This document shows positions 14,028 to 25,227 of a stretch of 64,000 nucleotides of DNA, one piece after another. The stretch's first letter is position 1. Every line of letters starts with the position of its first letter. A program made the translations under genes and the position numbers. The notes beneath the pieces are model-generated. The model was not told where the DNA came from. It ran no database searches and was given only the letters and a program-made list of their open reading frames with translations. The DNA comes from Aphanomyces cochlioides (lineage: Eukaryota > Oomycota > Saprolegniomycetes > Saprolegniales > Verrucalvaceae). The stretch lies in the NCBI GenBank assembly GCA_019828595.1, contig JAHQRK010000001.1:1178001-1242000 (forward strand). Reading direction: 5' to 3'.

Positions 14028-15295
14028 TTACATGGATGCGACTTGAGGTTCCTGCGCGGGACTCGAGTGGGTCACTTGAACAACATACGGGGTCTTTTTC
14101 GATGCAACATGCGATGGCTTGCCGACAAGGCCAAGTTCAGTGAAGAGAGCGTTGTCCTTTTCGAAGGCGGGGTTGGCAGTCGTGAGCAACGTGTCGCCGT
14201 TGAAGATCGAGTTGGCACCGGCCATGAAAAGAAGGCCTTGTTCTGCGTCGGAAAACGACATGCGGCCAGCACTCAATCGAACCATCGTCTTGGGCATCAA
14301 GATACGAGCAGTCGCAATAGCACGAGCCATGTCAAAGGCAGTGACTGGCGGCAAATCTTCAGCAGCCAAAGGTGTCCCCGCGACCGCAACTAACATGGAT
14401 ATCAGTCAATACTACCATGTATGAAAAACGAGCTTACCCAAAGCATTGACAGGGACAGATTCAGGATGCTCTTCCATGGTGGCCAGTGTGTGAAGTAGAG
14501 AGATACGATCGTGCTTCTTCTCACCAACACCCAAAATACCGCCACAGCAAACAGAAATACCAGCCTTGCGGACATTGGCAATGGTGTTCAAACGGTCATC
14601 GTACGTGCGGGTAGAAATGATCTACAAAGGAGGTGAGGAACGGGCTTGGACGGTCTAGTGTACGTTTGGGTAATGTTCACGGCTCGTGTCGAGATTGTGG
14701 TTGTAAGCAGCCAAGCCAGCTTCTTTAAGTTGAACAGCTTGTTCTTCAGTCAACATGCCGAGTGTGCAGCAGACTTCCAAGCCCATTTTGTTGACTTCAC
14801 GAACCATGGTCAAAACATCCTTGAAGGCATTCTTCTTGCCGACTTCACGCCAAGCAGAGCCCATGCAGAACCGAGTACTTCCGGCTTTCTTTGCACGAGC
14901 AGCCATTTCCAATACTTCGTCGACTTTCTTTCGGGGCTCAGGTTTGACAAAGGTTTTATTCTTCACAGACTGGGAGCAATATTTGCAATCTTCCGTGCAT
15001 CCACCCGTCTTGATGGACAACAGCGTGCATTGTTGTACTTCGCGAGGGTCAAAGTGAATGCGATGGATTGTGGCCGCTTGGTACACCAATTCCAAGAGGG
15101 GCTGATCGAAAATTTGCTTGACTTCGTTGTACGTCCAATCCTACAGAAATGCCACGCACAGTCAAACTCACACAAGTCGATACAAATTACATTGCGGACT
15201 TCCGACGTCACTCCATTAAGCGCAAGGGACGCAGTCGACGAGCATCGAATAGCTTGTGGCCGCAAGACCGTGCGGGCGATTTGTCGGGCGAGCAT
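14028..15295 (-). CDS. BIOB: Biotin synthase (radical SAM), mitochondrial
   Basis: Four exons joined at GT-AG introns (about 15141-15190, 14602-14660 and 14393-14440) give about 370 residues. Seen: an N-terminal Arg/Ser/Ala-rich leader beginning [20 protein letters not shown], typical of a mitochondrial targeting sequence; the biotin synthase signature [20 protein letters not shown] with the CxxxCxxC ligands of the radical-SAM 4Fe-4S cluster; [33 protein letters not shown]; and a C-terminal [17 protein letters not shown]. Known role: inserts sulphur into dethiobiotin to form biotin. The ATG at 15295 is chosen because it starts the leader; a longer frame to 15352 exists. Its presence implies the organism completes biotin synthesis itself. 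Confidence 0.94.
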
Positions 15296-16600
15296 GTTGT
15301 CAACTGGGTCGAAATTGAAAAATGCTCTTGTGGATTCAAGAATTTGTCCCAAGAATATGTCCCAAAATGTGTAGCTAATGTTCTAATCTACAAAATAATA
15401 AGCAATAAATAATTTAAATTTTTAAACGCAATTAATTTACAATACAAAATATATGTGGTTTGAATGCCTACATTAGTGCAGGTTCTTTGTTCATGATGCA
15501 AATCCCACCGGAATTCTCGCATCTGATTGGCTCGTGTCATTTCACTGGGCCGCTGACGCAGTTGGGTGGCTCAAAGACCAAATATCTCCACGGAAGATCT
15601 TCCATGTCTTTTTATAAATATTCGCCTTATACTTGTTATTAAGATTGATAATTAAGGTTTTAAATAAAATCACTCTGAGTCACGCCTTGAATGACCCAGT
15701 GTTCAGGTTGTTGGCGCTCCGGGACACTCGGGTTCAACGCCGATTGTGGCGTTTATACTGCCGACAATCTCAAGACATCCCTGCGCGTCCCATCCAAGGA
15801 GTGCCAAGATCTTTCGGCACTCGGGTATATCCAACGACATCGTACACGGGATTGAGTTCTTGATTCGACACCCGAAGTAGCAGGCCTCGATTCGCTGATG
15901 CGCCTGATTCCCTCGGGTTGGAAATGACTAGTCCCCCCGCTGAGCGAAGAGAGTTTCCAAACGATGGCCGTCTCTGCCGCTGGCTACGGAAACGACTCAT
16001 GATGCAGCCAGGATGACATGACACGGGAATCAACGTGACGGAATTTTCGTGACGTCATGGCTTCACATTGGATGATTGTTCGTTCAACCATGTTGGGGGA
16101 AAAATCCGAGACGGCAAACTCCACCTCGGCTGAAGTCTGATTGGGTGTTACTATCCGTATTCCGGATGTATCTCGGGTGGATTTTCCAAAAGGATGATAA
16201 AAGTCACAGAGGTAGCGAATCTCTGTGAAGTAGTGAAAACCTTCACCGGGACGAATTCATTGGCTAATATTATATATTCTGAATTATTTTGAAATGGAAA
16301 TTGTCCTGGAAGCACGATCATGTCGACGGTTATCAACCATTCAATGCTGGCGTCCTTAAGATCATTGTATATTTGTCGTTGAGTGGACGGAGAGACCACT
16401 GCAATGGTGATAGTTACCGCAATAACGTGCGCCGCCACCGCAGCTACAAAAGACTGTTTCCATGAATCACTCAAACCGAGACTCTTTCCCCCGCCAAAAA
16501 ATACAACCGAGATGTCATACGGATAATATTTGTCCGTTAATGTGAGCCAGTCTCGGTGTCGGTTTTTTCCCCGACCAAACTCTAATTGGTAATCAATTAA
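15296..16600. other. Gene-poor 1.3 kb between biotin synthase and PUS7
   Basis: No recognisable gene. A 152-codon minus-strand frame at 16151-16609 has one hydrophobic stretch (FVAAVAAHVIAVTITIAVV) but no family resemblance and overlaps the presumed PUS7 promoter; I do not call it. Short ATCCGGAT-type inverted motifs lie near both ends of that frame, so it could be a small decayed element. Confidence 0.4.
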
Positions 16601-16613
16601 CCGGATCATCCGG
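16601..16613. promoter_or_regulatory. Palindromic CCGGATCATCCGG motif upstream of PUS7
   Basis: A perfect 13-nt palindrome about 20 bp before the PUS7 ATG. Related ATCCGGAT palindromes cluster upstream of RBM48 (25116-25211). A role as a transcription-factor site is an inference from position and symmetry. Confidence 0.35.
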
Positions 16614-16633
16614 ATAAGTGAATATTTGAAGCC

Positions 16634-18858
16634 ATGGACGTCGCCTCAGAAGGAGTGCGCGACTTGGATGCCGACGCTGGGATCTCCTGCTTCAGTAGCC
16701 AGCATGAAGTTGGGTTCACTGGCCGAATCAAGGAAATGTATGTACTCGTAGATTGATTTGCGATAGTAATCGTGTGTTGAAACGATAGACCAGAGGATTT
16801 CCAAGTCCAAGAAGTGGCACTCGATGGCACGGTTGTTGACCTTGTCGATCCCAACGACGCTATCGACGAAGTAGCACCTGCTCCCACTAGCACAAAGAAA
16901 ACTTCTGTGACTATTGAGGTTAGCGAACCTGAAGAAGGGTGGACGTCGTTCTTGAACGCTGCACTGGGCCAAGCAACAGTTGAGTCGATCGATCAAATCG
17001 TCCACGAAACTATTCCATCGATTGAGCTACCAGCGCCAGAAGACTTGAAGGACAAAGTTCAACTGCTAAAAGCGATTCAGGTATAATATGTGCTGTGCTA
17101 CTGACTCATCTCTCTTTTAGCATTGCTTTCCGGGCGTGGAGAGCAAAAATGCCAAAGACGACTCTGGAAAATCGCTGATTAAACTCTCACTGGACCCACT
17201 CTTCTTAAAGCTGCGCAAAGGAGGATTGCCTGAAGAGGATTGCAATCGAATTCTCAAATTTCTGCTGCAAGGACCTTTCTCGGCGAACGCTGAAGATGGT
17301 ACGCATTGTGATGAATGTGTTTCTAAAATCGTATAAGGCATTGCACTCAGTGATGACATGACCAAAGAGCAAAGAACCCTTTCTCATCGTCTTGTTGCCT
17401 CGTCGAGCTCTTGTTTGGTTACCAAGACTGTTGGAAACAATGTGCATGTTTATTTCTCCCCGAAAACTCTCCAGCGACGCAAACGAAAGCTTGATACGTT
17501 CCTGAGATGCACGCTGCGAAAAGTAAGTACTATATTACGTTCGATTTTGAGTATCGAGTAGACAAATGTCGACCACTTTTCAGCTCTGGACATTCTAGCG
17601 CGGGCACTTCGTGCGTCAGTAACAGACTTTAGTGTCGCTGGTACAAAAGACAAGCGAGCGATTACAACACAGCACTTGGTCATGAAAAACGTCCCGCCCG
17701 ATACAATTCAAAAGGCCAGACCAGCTCTTATCGCTGCAGGTATCGAAATTGGCCAGTTGCAATTCGTCGAGCAGCCTCTTGTAAGTTAACTGCTACTCAA
17801 ATCATGCTTATATTGATGAAATAGTCGCTGGGGCAGTCGCAAGGCAATCGGTACGATGCTCGAATACAGCATGTTCAGTTGTTACTCACCGAGCTAGATT
17901 TACTTTGCGCATCCGAGACATCAACGTTGGCCGAGATGTGTTTGCCCAGGCCATGACTAGCGTCATCGAATGTGGTTGTATCAATTACTTTGGGCATCAG
18001 CGCGTGGGTGACTTGTCTGTGCCAATTCGAACTTACCACATTGGTCTCGCCTTGATGCAGCAAAAATGGGAGCAAGCAGTGCGACTCCTCTTTTCTCAAA
18101 CCCAAGTCAACGATCTCAATGTACTGCATAGCACTTCGATGTATTGATTCTTAATGTTGCAGCTCGAGGCAAAGACTATTTTCCTCGCAACTGGCAATAT
18201 CCAACACGCTCTAAAAGATCTACCAGAAAAATGGGTCAACGAACGTGCTGTGCTCATCGGTTTGCGCCGTCATGGATCAACCGAGTTCAAGAAAGCTCTC
18301 GGCCAAATTCCATATCATCGGCGTATCATGTACTTGCATGCATGTCAGAGTGTGCTCTTCAATCGCATGGCGAGCCTTCGCATGCAGGCGTATGGCTCTA
18401 AAGTTGTCGTCGGCGATTTGATCCTCGACAAGGACAATTCAGTGCGTGTAGTCGAGCAGCCAGATGACGAAGACATTTTCAACGTTGTGCTGCCACTTGT
18501 AGGCACAAAAGTTCAGTTCCCAACGCACGATATGGGCATCCAATACTCTCAAGTATGTCTACCACGACTAAATCGACTGACATGACGTTTAGCACTTGAA
18601 AGATATCGGCGTGGATCCATCAGCGTGGACCCAAGACTGGTCTGTCAAGGGCGCTTACCGTAGGTTCTTGTGTAGACCGACGGAATTGACATGGCAATTC
18701 GGTATTCATCGTATTCATTTGTGTCTTTACTGATGTTCATGCTAGATGAAGCGACTAAAGTCGTCTCGACAAGCTTTCAACTTCCTCCTGGATCGTTTGC
18801 AACCATTCTCTTGCGAGAAATCATGAAGTCGCATCCGAAGACGTCGGAGGACAGCTAA
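16634..18858 (+). CDS. PUS7: tRNA/mRNA pseudouridine synthase, PUS7/TruD family
   Basis: About eight exons. Seen in order: an N-terminal GFTGRIKEIPEDFQVQEV joined across intron 1; the catalytic block VAGTKDKRAITTQHLVMKN, with the catalytic aspartate in GTKDKRA; FTLRIRDINVG; and the TruD signature INYFGHQRVGDLSVP. Then come a large eukaryote-type middle part, IPYHRRIMYLHACQSVLFNR, and the C-terminal PSAWTQDWSVKGAYR and FQLPPGSFATILLREIMK. Known role: converts uridine to pseudouridine at UNUAR-type sites, for example position 13 of tRNAs and sites in mRNA. The key Asp is present, so the enzyme looks functional. A symmetric ATCCGGAT motif lies 20 bp upstream of the ATG. The next gene starts only 35 bp after the stop. 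Confidence 0.93.
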
Positions 18859-18893
18859 AAATAAATCCCAACTCGAATTGTCTGCAGTGTTGT

Positions 18894-19804
18894 ATGAAGC
18901 GGGCGCTGGTCGGTCGACAGGACGAGTCTACTTACGACCGGCGGCCGCATCTTGTCGCCTCCCTCGAGGATCAATGCCTCGAGTATACACCTCGAACAGT
19001 GGCCAAGCAAAAGAACGAACTCCAAGCACTGCGTGAACGTGTCTTGGCGCTTGAGAACTTGCTTGCTTCCCGAGACGATGATATCAACTCCATCTACAAG
19101 AATCCCGTCGTGAGCACACAGCTACCCCCTCTCGCAAGATCTCCCGTAAGACTTGTCGTTTCTCATGTCGAGTCAACCTTGTCGCTTAGACCAAAGGCCT
19201 CGTGCAAAATGCATCGTTGACCAAATTACCGACGGTCAAGCTTGGCTTTGAGCTTGAGCGAACAGCGACAGCCCCGGCGTCCTTAGCACTCCCAGTGCAA
19301 GCTGTGGAACCACCAGATGTGTCAACTAGTGAGAAGGAGATCCCAGCAACGACATCAGAGCCACCGCCAGCTCAACAAGTTATCTCGACAAAGTTCATCG
19401 CCGATCAAGACGGATCATTGATCGTTGCTGTGTCGAAACGAAGCAATCTCTACAGGATCCTGCAGCAGATTTCAAATCGCGTGGCGTTGACAGACGACCA
19501 GGTGAGGCAAACGATCGGCTTTGGCTGAGTGGATCCCAATGCATTAGATCTTTCGACTCAAAAAGATGGTGGACGCTGAGGTTTGCCGTCTTTGTCATCC
19601 TGTCCTGACTCTCCTTAGTTTGGCGATGTGATTTCACTTCTCGAGGCGGTGGAACACGAGGAGGACGTGAATGTCGTGCAGGCCAAGATGACGGTTTTGA
19701 TCCAAACAGGATCGCCTTCCAAAGTAGGCTCCATCTCTCACTCGATGCAATGCAGCGACGTTGCTCTCGTAGTTTGCAGTCCAGCTCTCGCCACCAAAGT
19801 TTAA
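18894..19804 (+). CDS. Coiled-coil protein of unknown function
   Basis: The start is MKRALVGRQDEST, 35 bp after the PUS7 stop. At least four exons can be joined through introns of about 40-50 bp (near 19147-19190, 19501-19546 and 19581-19618). Seen: a predicted coiled coil around NELQALRERVLALENLLASR, then a low-complexity Pro/Thr/Glu/Ala-rich linker, then a more ordered C-terminal part (TKFIADQDGSLIVAVSKRSN, LYRILQQISNRVALTDDQ, FGDVISLLEAVEHEEDVNVV). I recognise no family. The 3' end is uncertain: the frame after GSPSK either reads to the TAA at 19802-19804 or is spliced. It overlaps no other gene; NMNAT starts 52 bp later. Confidence 0.55.
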
Positions 19805-19856
19805 AGTGGCAGACGTTCCGTACCCCCTGACGAAAATCGCGCAGAATCTCGCCACC

Positions 19857-20855
19857 ATGACCACACATCAAGAAGTCGTCGTTTTGGTTGCAAGTGGAGC
19901 TTATAATCCCGTGCACATGCTACACATTCGAGCATTTTATGTCGCGCGCCAAGTACGTGCCGTCGATCGCGTCGTTGATAAGCTGTGTCGTAGCACATTG
20001 AGGCCAACTATAAATTTGCCGTCGTCGGTGGCATTATTTCCCCGTGTCATGACACGTATGGTACTGCTCCCTCTTCATCAAGCCCTTGACGACATTCGTG
20101 TAGTTCGGACTAAAAATCGCCGAAAGCCCCGAGAAATGATTCCAAAAGCCCACCGACTAGCCATGCTCGAAGCTGCCACGGCATCGTCTTCGTGGATTGA
20201 AGTCGACAAGTGGGAGGTACTCTATCTGTCGTGCTTCGGCTGTGCCGACAAGTGGAGAATAGATCACAAGGAGGCGTGTTCTGGACTATTTAAGCACGCT
20301 CACGCATGTCCGAGAGGTTGTTGCGTTGTCTTCGACTGTGGTTAAACCTGGCAGTAGATTTGCGAGGCGCAATTTCCACAGTTTAAGTTTCGCGTCATGT
20401 ATGTCTGTGGCGTCAACACAGTCGTGAAGCTAAGCCACACGGCGTTGAGAGACGAAGGATTTGGTTGCATTGCTGTCTGTCGACCAAACCAAACGGAGAT
20501 GCTCTACAAGCACCTCGGGGCCAAGTAAATCACCATTTCATTTCGTTGATGCTGAAGATGGAATAGATGGACCAAGACTGCGATCGTGGTGGAAGACGTC
20601 GGCGTACTCTCTTGTGAACTCGAGCGCGCAACGTCGTTTCGAGTCAGGCAAGCGTTGATTGAAGGCGAAAACTGTGCGCAGATGGTTGGAAAGCAAGTGT
20701 TTGACTACATGCAACGGCACCACGTCGGTGAAAAGATTGCTGGTCGTGAAAGGTGGACTTCAGAAGATCGGTTGTGGCGCGTGCAAGATTTGCCGTACGT
20801 CGAGTACACCGAGACTGAAATGATGCAGAACCGACAGTGGTCGCCAAACAGCTAG
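19857..20855 (+). CDS. NMNAT: Nicotinamide mononucleotide adenylyltransferase (NMNAT)
   Basis: About five exons. Seen: an N-terminal nucleotidyltransferase box VVVLVASGAYNPVHMLHIRA (family pattern GxFNPxxxxHxR); FAVVGGIISPCHDTY after the first intron; PKAHRLAMLEAATASSSWIE followed by VDKWE; ITRRRVLDYL; FRVMYVCGVNTV (GxD-type box, here with Val-Asn); TAIVVEDVG; and a C-terminal ATSFRVRQALIEGEN corresponding to the SSTxxR motif. Known role: condenses NMN (or nicotinate mononucleotide) with ATP to make NAD+. The start is placed at the ATG in the context GCCACCATGACC. The stop codon TAG (20853-20855) directly abuts the stop of the convergent ubiquitin protease. Confidence 0.9.
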
Positions 20856-23028
20856 CTAGCCACTCTCTCGAGAATAAACGAGCAAGTATGCTACAGAGAA
20901 CGTGAGATTTGAATCGATGAAAAACTGCTTACCCTGAGCATTCGCGACGTCAGACCAACTGCATTTATGCATTCGGTGGTCGTTGAAATGGTACCAACTG
21001 GTCGAGTAGGAATTGTACGCGTAGGCAGTGTAGTGGCCTTGAGTGAGAGAGCGTCCTTCATGAACAATGACAGCGCCGAGCTTGTATCGCAACGAGGTTG
21101 CGCCGTTGGTTGCGAATGGCGTCAAGTCTAGTCCATGCTAGATGGAAAATGCGAAATATTCTCTGGAGAAGAAGAGACCAACCTCATGGAAGACAACATG
21201 CGACTGAATCTTCTGCGAGTCTTGCACCCAGTCGCTTCGGTTGATGTGTACAATAAGGACCGATGGGCAGGATCCAAGTCGAGTATGTTTGTTGGCATTC
21301 ACTTTGGCATTGCATGAAGGACAAAAGTATTGCGCATCGCCTAGGCAGGCTTCAGCTCCTAGAACGTCAGGAGGAATAGACCTTGGAGATGTTCCGTGGC
21401 GGTGAATTTTGCAAGGCAATCTAAGAACCCAATGAGCGCATCGAAGAGTTCAAGGGCCATTGACGAACCAGTGAGTTGGCATGATTTCGGTCGACTTCCA
21501 CGACGCATTGTCGAATGTATCCGATAGACTTGAGGAATCTCCACCGATAGTAAGCCTAGGGAGTCATGTAAAGCAGCGTGTCTTGACAACGAGAGTACCT
21601 AGGAATGGTTCGCGAGTCTCTGAAGTGTGGCTGCATTCACTACAGACGATCTTCTCGTTGTCACCTTGCAGAGTCAATGCAACACGATCACCTCGTGGAG
21701 AATATGGCCGTCGTGAAGGTTATCGACAAAGCATGGACTTGACTCTGGCGATGCAGCTTGAGCTTCAAGACGAAGGTGGTCCAGCAAGTGTCGAAGGAGT
21801 TCATCACAGTCCTGAACACAGACTTGGTTAATTCTCCATGACGTTGAGATTCCAACTTGTTGCTTGAATCCAGCCAGGGATGGAAAGAGCATCCAGATCA
21901 TCTTGAGCATCACGTCGGGGGAAAACGCGGCATATTCGCCAGACCACAGCCTTTGGACAACATGATGGAGCTCTGCAAGAAGAGACCTACGACGACCTTA
22001 TGAAAAACACCAAGACAAATACCAACCCTGGTCGTCCCTCATGCTTCACTACGGCTTCCTTGATTGCATCGACGTGGCTAAGCAGCAATGTCAGCCACGG
22101 ACCAAAAGTATTGTACCCTATCGCCTGGAGTGCAGCGTTCATGTAGCACGTATTGCCGAGATTTCGCAGTCCAGTCTTCCCTGGATAAATGCCAGCTCGT
22201 CGTGGCTTTGTGAGTTGCCTGTCTTTCGATGCAGCCCAGGTTTCCTACTCAATCCATCATGAATGGGTCCCACGAAAGCATGATACCTTCCAATGGACAA
22301 AGCATTTGAAGAGTTGGAGGTGACGCCATTTGAATGAGGCCGTGTAGAGTTTGTTCTCAACTTGGCGCCGCGCAGCGGCTTGTTTCGACAAGTACAAAGC
22401 ATGGAAGGTAAACTCGTGGACCAAATGCACCTTTCGCCATTTTCGCGACGCCGACAACTAGAATCCACCCAACTGAGCGTCAATGCAGAGTGGCCTTACT
22501 CGTCGAGTGAGCCGCTCGATGCCCTCCAAGTCTTGGATTTGTCGTAAAAGCGCTCGAATGAGGAAGAGATCGCCGCGGGCGTTGTCAACACCCAAACCCA
22601 GAATCGACATGGTGTCAAAGCTGCATGCACACCATGAGATTTACTCCCAATGATGTGGATAAGTTACCAGTAGACATTGTGAGCGGAGGCGTTGAGCTCC
22701 ATGAAGAGCGTGTGGAGCTAGTGGATGGTCAAGACTTGGAAACGCTCTCTTTGTTCACCTCATCGGAAGCTACATGTCGGCTCAAATGCGTTGATTTGTC
22801 TGGGGCGATGCCGTCACTGAGATCTTTTGCCGTGTCGTGGCAATACAAGAGGCCACAGCAGAGGCAGAGCCAGAGATACGTCGTGGTTTGACACGTTTGG
22901 CATGTCCACTGTGAAGGTTCCTTGATTGTTTTCTCGACGGTATCGTACTGAATCGCTCCCAACCAAGTCTGCGCACTTTGTGGTGGTGAATCCACCGCAT
23001 GGTGTCGCTTTGATCGATGTCTCGCCAT
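20856..23028 (-). CDS. Ubiquitin carboxyl-terminal hydrolase (USP) with N-terminal ZnF-UBP domain
   Basis: Many short exons. Seen: a ZnF-UBP domain (QWTCQTCQTTTYLWLCLCCG, later LHTLFMELNASAHNVYCFD after splicing); a helical linker of about 120 residues (ARGDLFLIRALLRQIQDLEG onwards); the USP Cys box TGLRNLGNTCYMNAALQAIG near 22100; a CPSCNAK zinc-ribbon region (YFCPSCNAKVNANKHTRLGS); and the His box GHYTAYAYNSYSTSWYHFND, followed by AYLLVYSR at the C-terminus. Known role: removes ubiquitin from proteins, with ZnF-UBP binding free ubiquitin C-termini. Catalytic Cys and His are both present. The domain order resembles USP3, USP20/33 or USP44/49; I cannot choose. The first zinc ligands are not clear, so a 5' exon may be missing. 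Confidence 0.85.
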
Positions 23029-23180
23029 CGTTTACGTCGGTTAATGATTCAGCCGTTTCAATCAAGCATCGTAACTTTTTCCTACCACTCGATTAAGAGC
23101 TTACACAACGCGCTATCTGAGGCAAGTTGTGCTCTAACAAGACGAACTAGCTGCCGAGCCGTACCTGCGGCCAGGACAAT

Positions 23181-23675
23181 TCAGTTGAAGTCAACAACTT
23201 CACTTTTCTCTCCAATGATCAAGTACTTTTTATCTTCGTCCAGCCCATGATGTCTCATGTCACGACAGCGTTAGCTTCGCGTGGGGCACATCCCTTCGAC
23301 AAGTACAGGGCAGTCATACTGTACATCACTCCAGGCAGTCTGGCGCTCAACGGCTCTCCACGCTTGAGAATCTCCCAAAAGATACACTGAGAGCCTCCTG
23401 GCTCATCTCGAACGTTGGACAACTCGATCCCAACTGCCAAAACCATCAAAACTCGATCAAATCAAGCCGTAAGGTGGTAAATGACACATCTTTCTGTACT
23501 CTTTTCGCTGGCGAAGTTTTCCTGGTGTGAAACTTGTTCCTAGAGAAACGCTCTCGTCCGCTTCGCCACCACATCCATCCCCGATCGAGATTTCGAAGGC
23601 TCCAACATGAAGCTCTTCATTGAAGTCGATTGGCCAATCAGGTGGCGAAGGTCGAAGACGCGTTCTTTTCTTCAA
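23181..23675 (-). CDS. Small protein of unknown function
   Basis: A start at MKKRTRLRPSPPDWPIDFNE and at least three exons: 23675 to about 23490, about 23425 to 23265, and about 23225 to 23181, joined by introns of about 40-60 bp. Pieces such as HVGAFEISIGDGCGGEADES, GTSFTPGKLRQRKEYRK, GGSQCIFWEILKRGEPLSAR and YLIIGEKSEVVDFN look like ordered protein, not chance frames. Length is about 150 residues. No family is recognised. It starts about 170 bp from the RING-protein gene on the other strand, possibly sharing a promoter. Exon joins are inferred. Confidence 0.45.
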
Positions 23676-23846
23676 AAAATATTTTTTTTAACTTTTGTTG
23701 GATTTCCAATGTAATTTCTGAGCTTTTCAAGTTTTTTTTTCAGACTTTTTGTCGAATTTCGAAGAAAAAAAGCGGACAAGTCGTTGGAGTTTCTCCAATT
23801 TTGTTCTCGTGAAGTTCAGTTAATCTTTCGACAGCCCACGAGCACG

Positions 23847-24797
23847 ATGGGAGCGAATGCGTCGAGCCACAGCACGGGCAGCAGCGCCATGCTCAACACG
23901 CCGCCGCCGCCATCTGCCAAGAAGACGTCGTTTGGGAAGAGCAAGAGCCCAATGTTTGAGGCTGAGCGCTTCACACGTCCAACGGGGTAAGAGATTTGGA
24001 GGTCTTGCCACAATCATGGACACGAATGCATCGCGTAGGCTGTACAAGTCGTGCTTGTGGGAACATAAAGTGGTGCGCAAGTTGATTGCCGAGCGGAAGA
24101 TTGCCCCGAGATATCCCGGTAGCGACACACCCGGACTCGACTCGTACGAATGCCCGATCTGCTTTATGGTGCGTGCGACCGTTGGAGTTGGTTGGATCCT
24201 AACGAACTTGTGTAGTATTACCCCAGCACATTGAATCAAACGAAATGCTGTAAGCAAGCGATCTGCACCGAGTGCTATTTGCAAACGAAACCACCAAGCA
24301 AAACTGTCTGGTATGTGAACTCCAAAGAGATGTTTGGACGGAATTGTGTGTGTAGTTGTCCATTTTGCAACACTGACAACTTCGAGACGCTTTTCACGGT
24401 CGGCTCGTCTGGTTCGTTGAAGCCCATCTTGCGATCCGATTCCGATTGCACCGAATTGAGCAGTCCTGAAGGGTCGCTATCAAACGATGACATTGAAGTG
24501 CATTTTGCATCGGTGGCAGATCGTAAGAAGCTCCAAGAAGAGCTTTCTGCCCAAGTCGCGTTCCACCGTCCTCAGAGTTTACCAAATCATCGATCGACAA
24601 CCTTTGCCGCCTTTTTGGCGGGTGATGACTCGACATCTCGCCTAGAGGAGATGATGCTTATGGAAGCGATCCGACGATCCATGCTCGATTGCGAAAACCA
24701 ACCAAAACAACGGGATCTTGCTTATTCGAACAGCTCCGCCATCTTGCATCGAAGCGAAGATTTGATTCCGTCTGCAGCGCCATCCGCTGCAAGCTGA
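23847..24797 (+). CDS. RING-finger protein with N-myristoylation motif (SIP5/DA2-like)
   Basis: Exons 23847-23986, 24039-24168 and 24216 onwards; a further 45-bp intron near 24311-24355 is in frame whether or not it is removed. Seen: an N-terminal MGANASSHST, which fits an N-myristoylation signal; LYKSCLWEHKVVRKLIAERK; then a RING-type zinc domain with cysteine pairs in SYECPICFM, QTKCCKQAICTECYLQTK and CPFCNTDNFE; and a Ser-rich C-terminal region with a UIM-like LEEMMLMEAIRRSMLD. The order matches SIP5/DA2-type putative ubiquitin ligases (CPICF-YYP-KCC-ICTEC-CPFC). A ubiquitin-ligase role at membranes is inferred from the family and the myristoylation motif. Confidence 0.82.
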
Positions 24798-25115
24798 GCT
24801 TGTCTGATATGCGTCATCTGGGGCTAGACTTGTTGAGTTGGCATGTGCATATTTATGGAACACGAATCTTGAAACGTTGTCTCTCATCCAGCCTTCCCGT
24901 CAACTTTCTTCTCGCATGCTTTTCTATGCGCTCATCCCGTTCAATTTTTACAATTTCTCAAGATAAATGATAACGTTATCGGCAGTTTGGACAGCACCGA
25001 AGCAGCAGCAAAGACAGACTGAAGTGCTGCATCTATTAGGCTATTTTACGCCTTGTTCAGAAGGCTCCAAGCCAAGCGTGGCAGATTCCTTGAAAATCGA
25101 AATTCTCGAATGGAT

Positions 25116-25211
25116 ATTATCCGGATAATTTGGGCCAGACGAACATTTATTCGGACTGTTGTCTTGAATTTTGGGTGGACTATTATCCGGAATCTTCTAC
25201 TTATCCGGATA
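25116..25211. promoter_or_regulatory. Cluster of TTATCCGGATAA-type palindromes upstream of RBM48
   Basis: A perfect 14-nt palindrome ATTATCCGGATAAT at 25116-25129, a partial copy ATTATCCGGAA near 25182, and TTATCCGGATA at 25201-25211, all within about 110 bp of the RBM48 start. Such symmetry and clustering suggest a dimeric DNA-binding protein; that is inference. Confidence 0.4.
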
Positions 25212-25227
25212 GAGCTCGAAGCTTGGA

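Noticed and set aside
15770..16033. 87-codon minus-strand ORF after biotin synthase
   Set aside because: Composition is low-complexity Arg/Ser/Gly, with no recognisable domain or splice partner.
16151..16609. 152-codon minus-strand ORF with a hydrophobic stretch
   Set aside because: No similarity to a known family; overlaps the presumed PUS7 promoter and could be chance or a decayed element.
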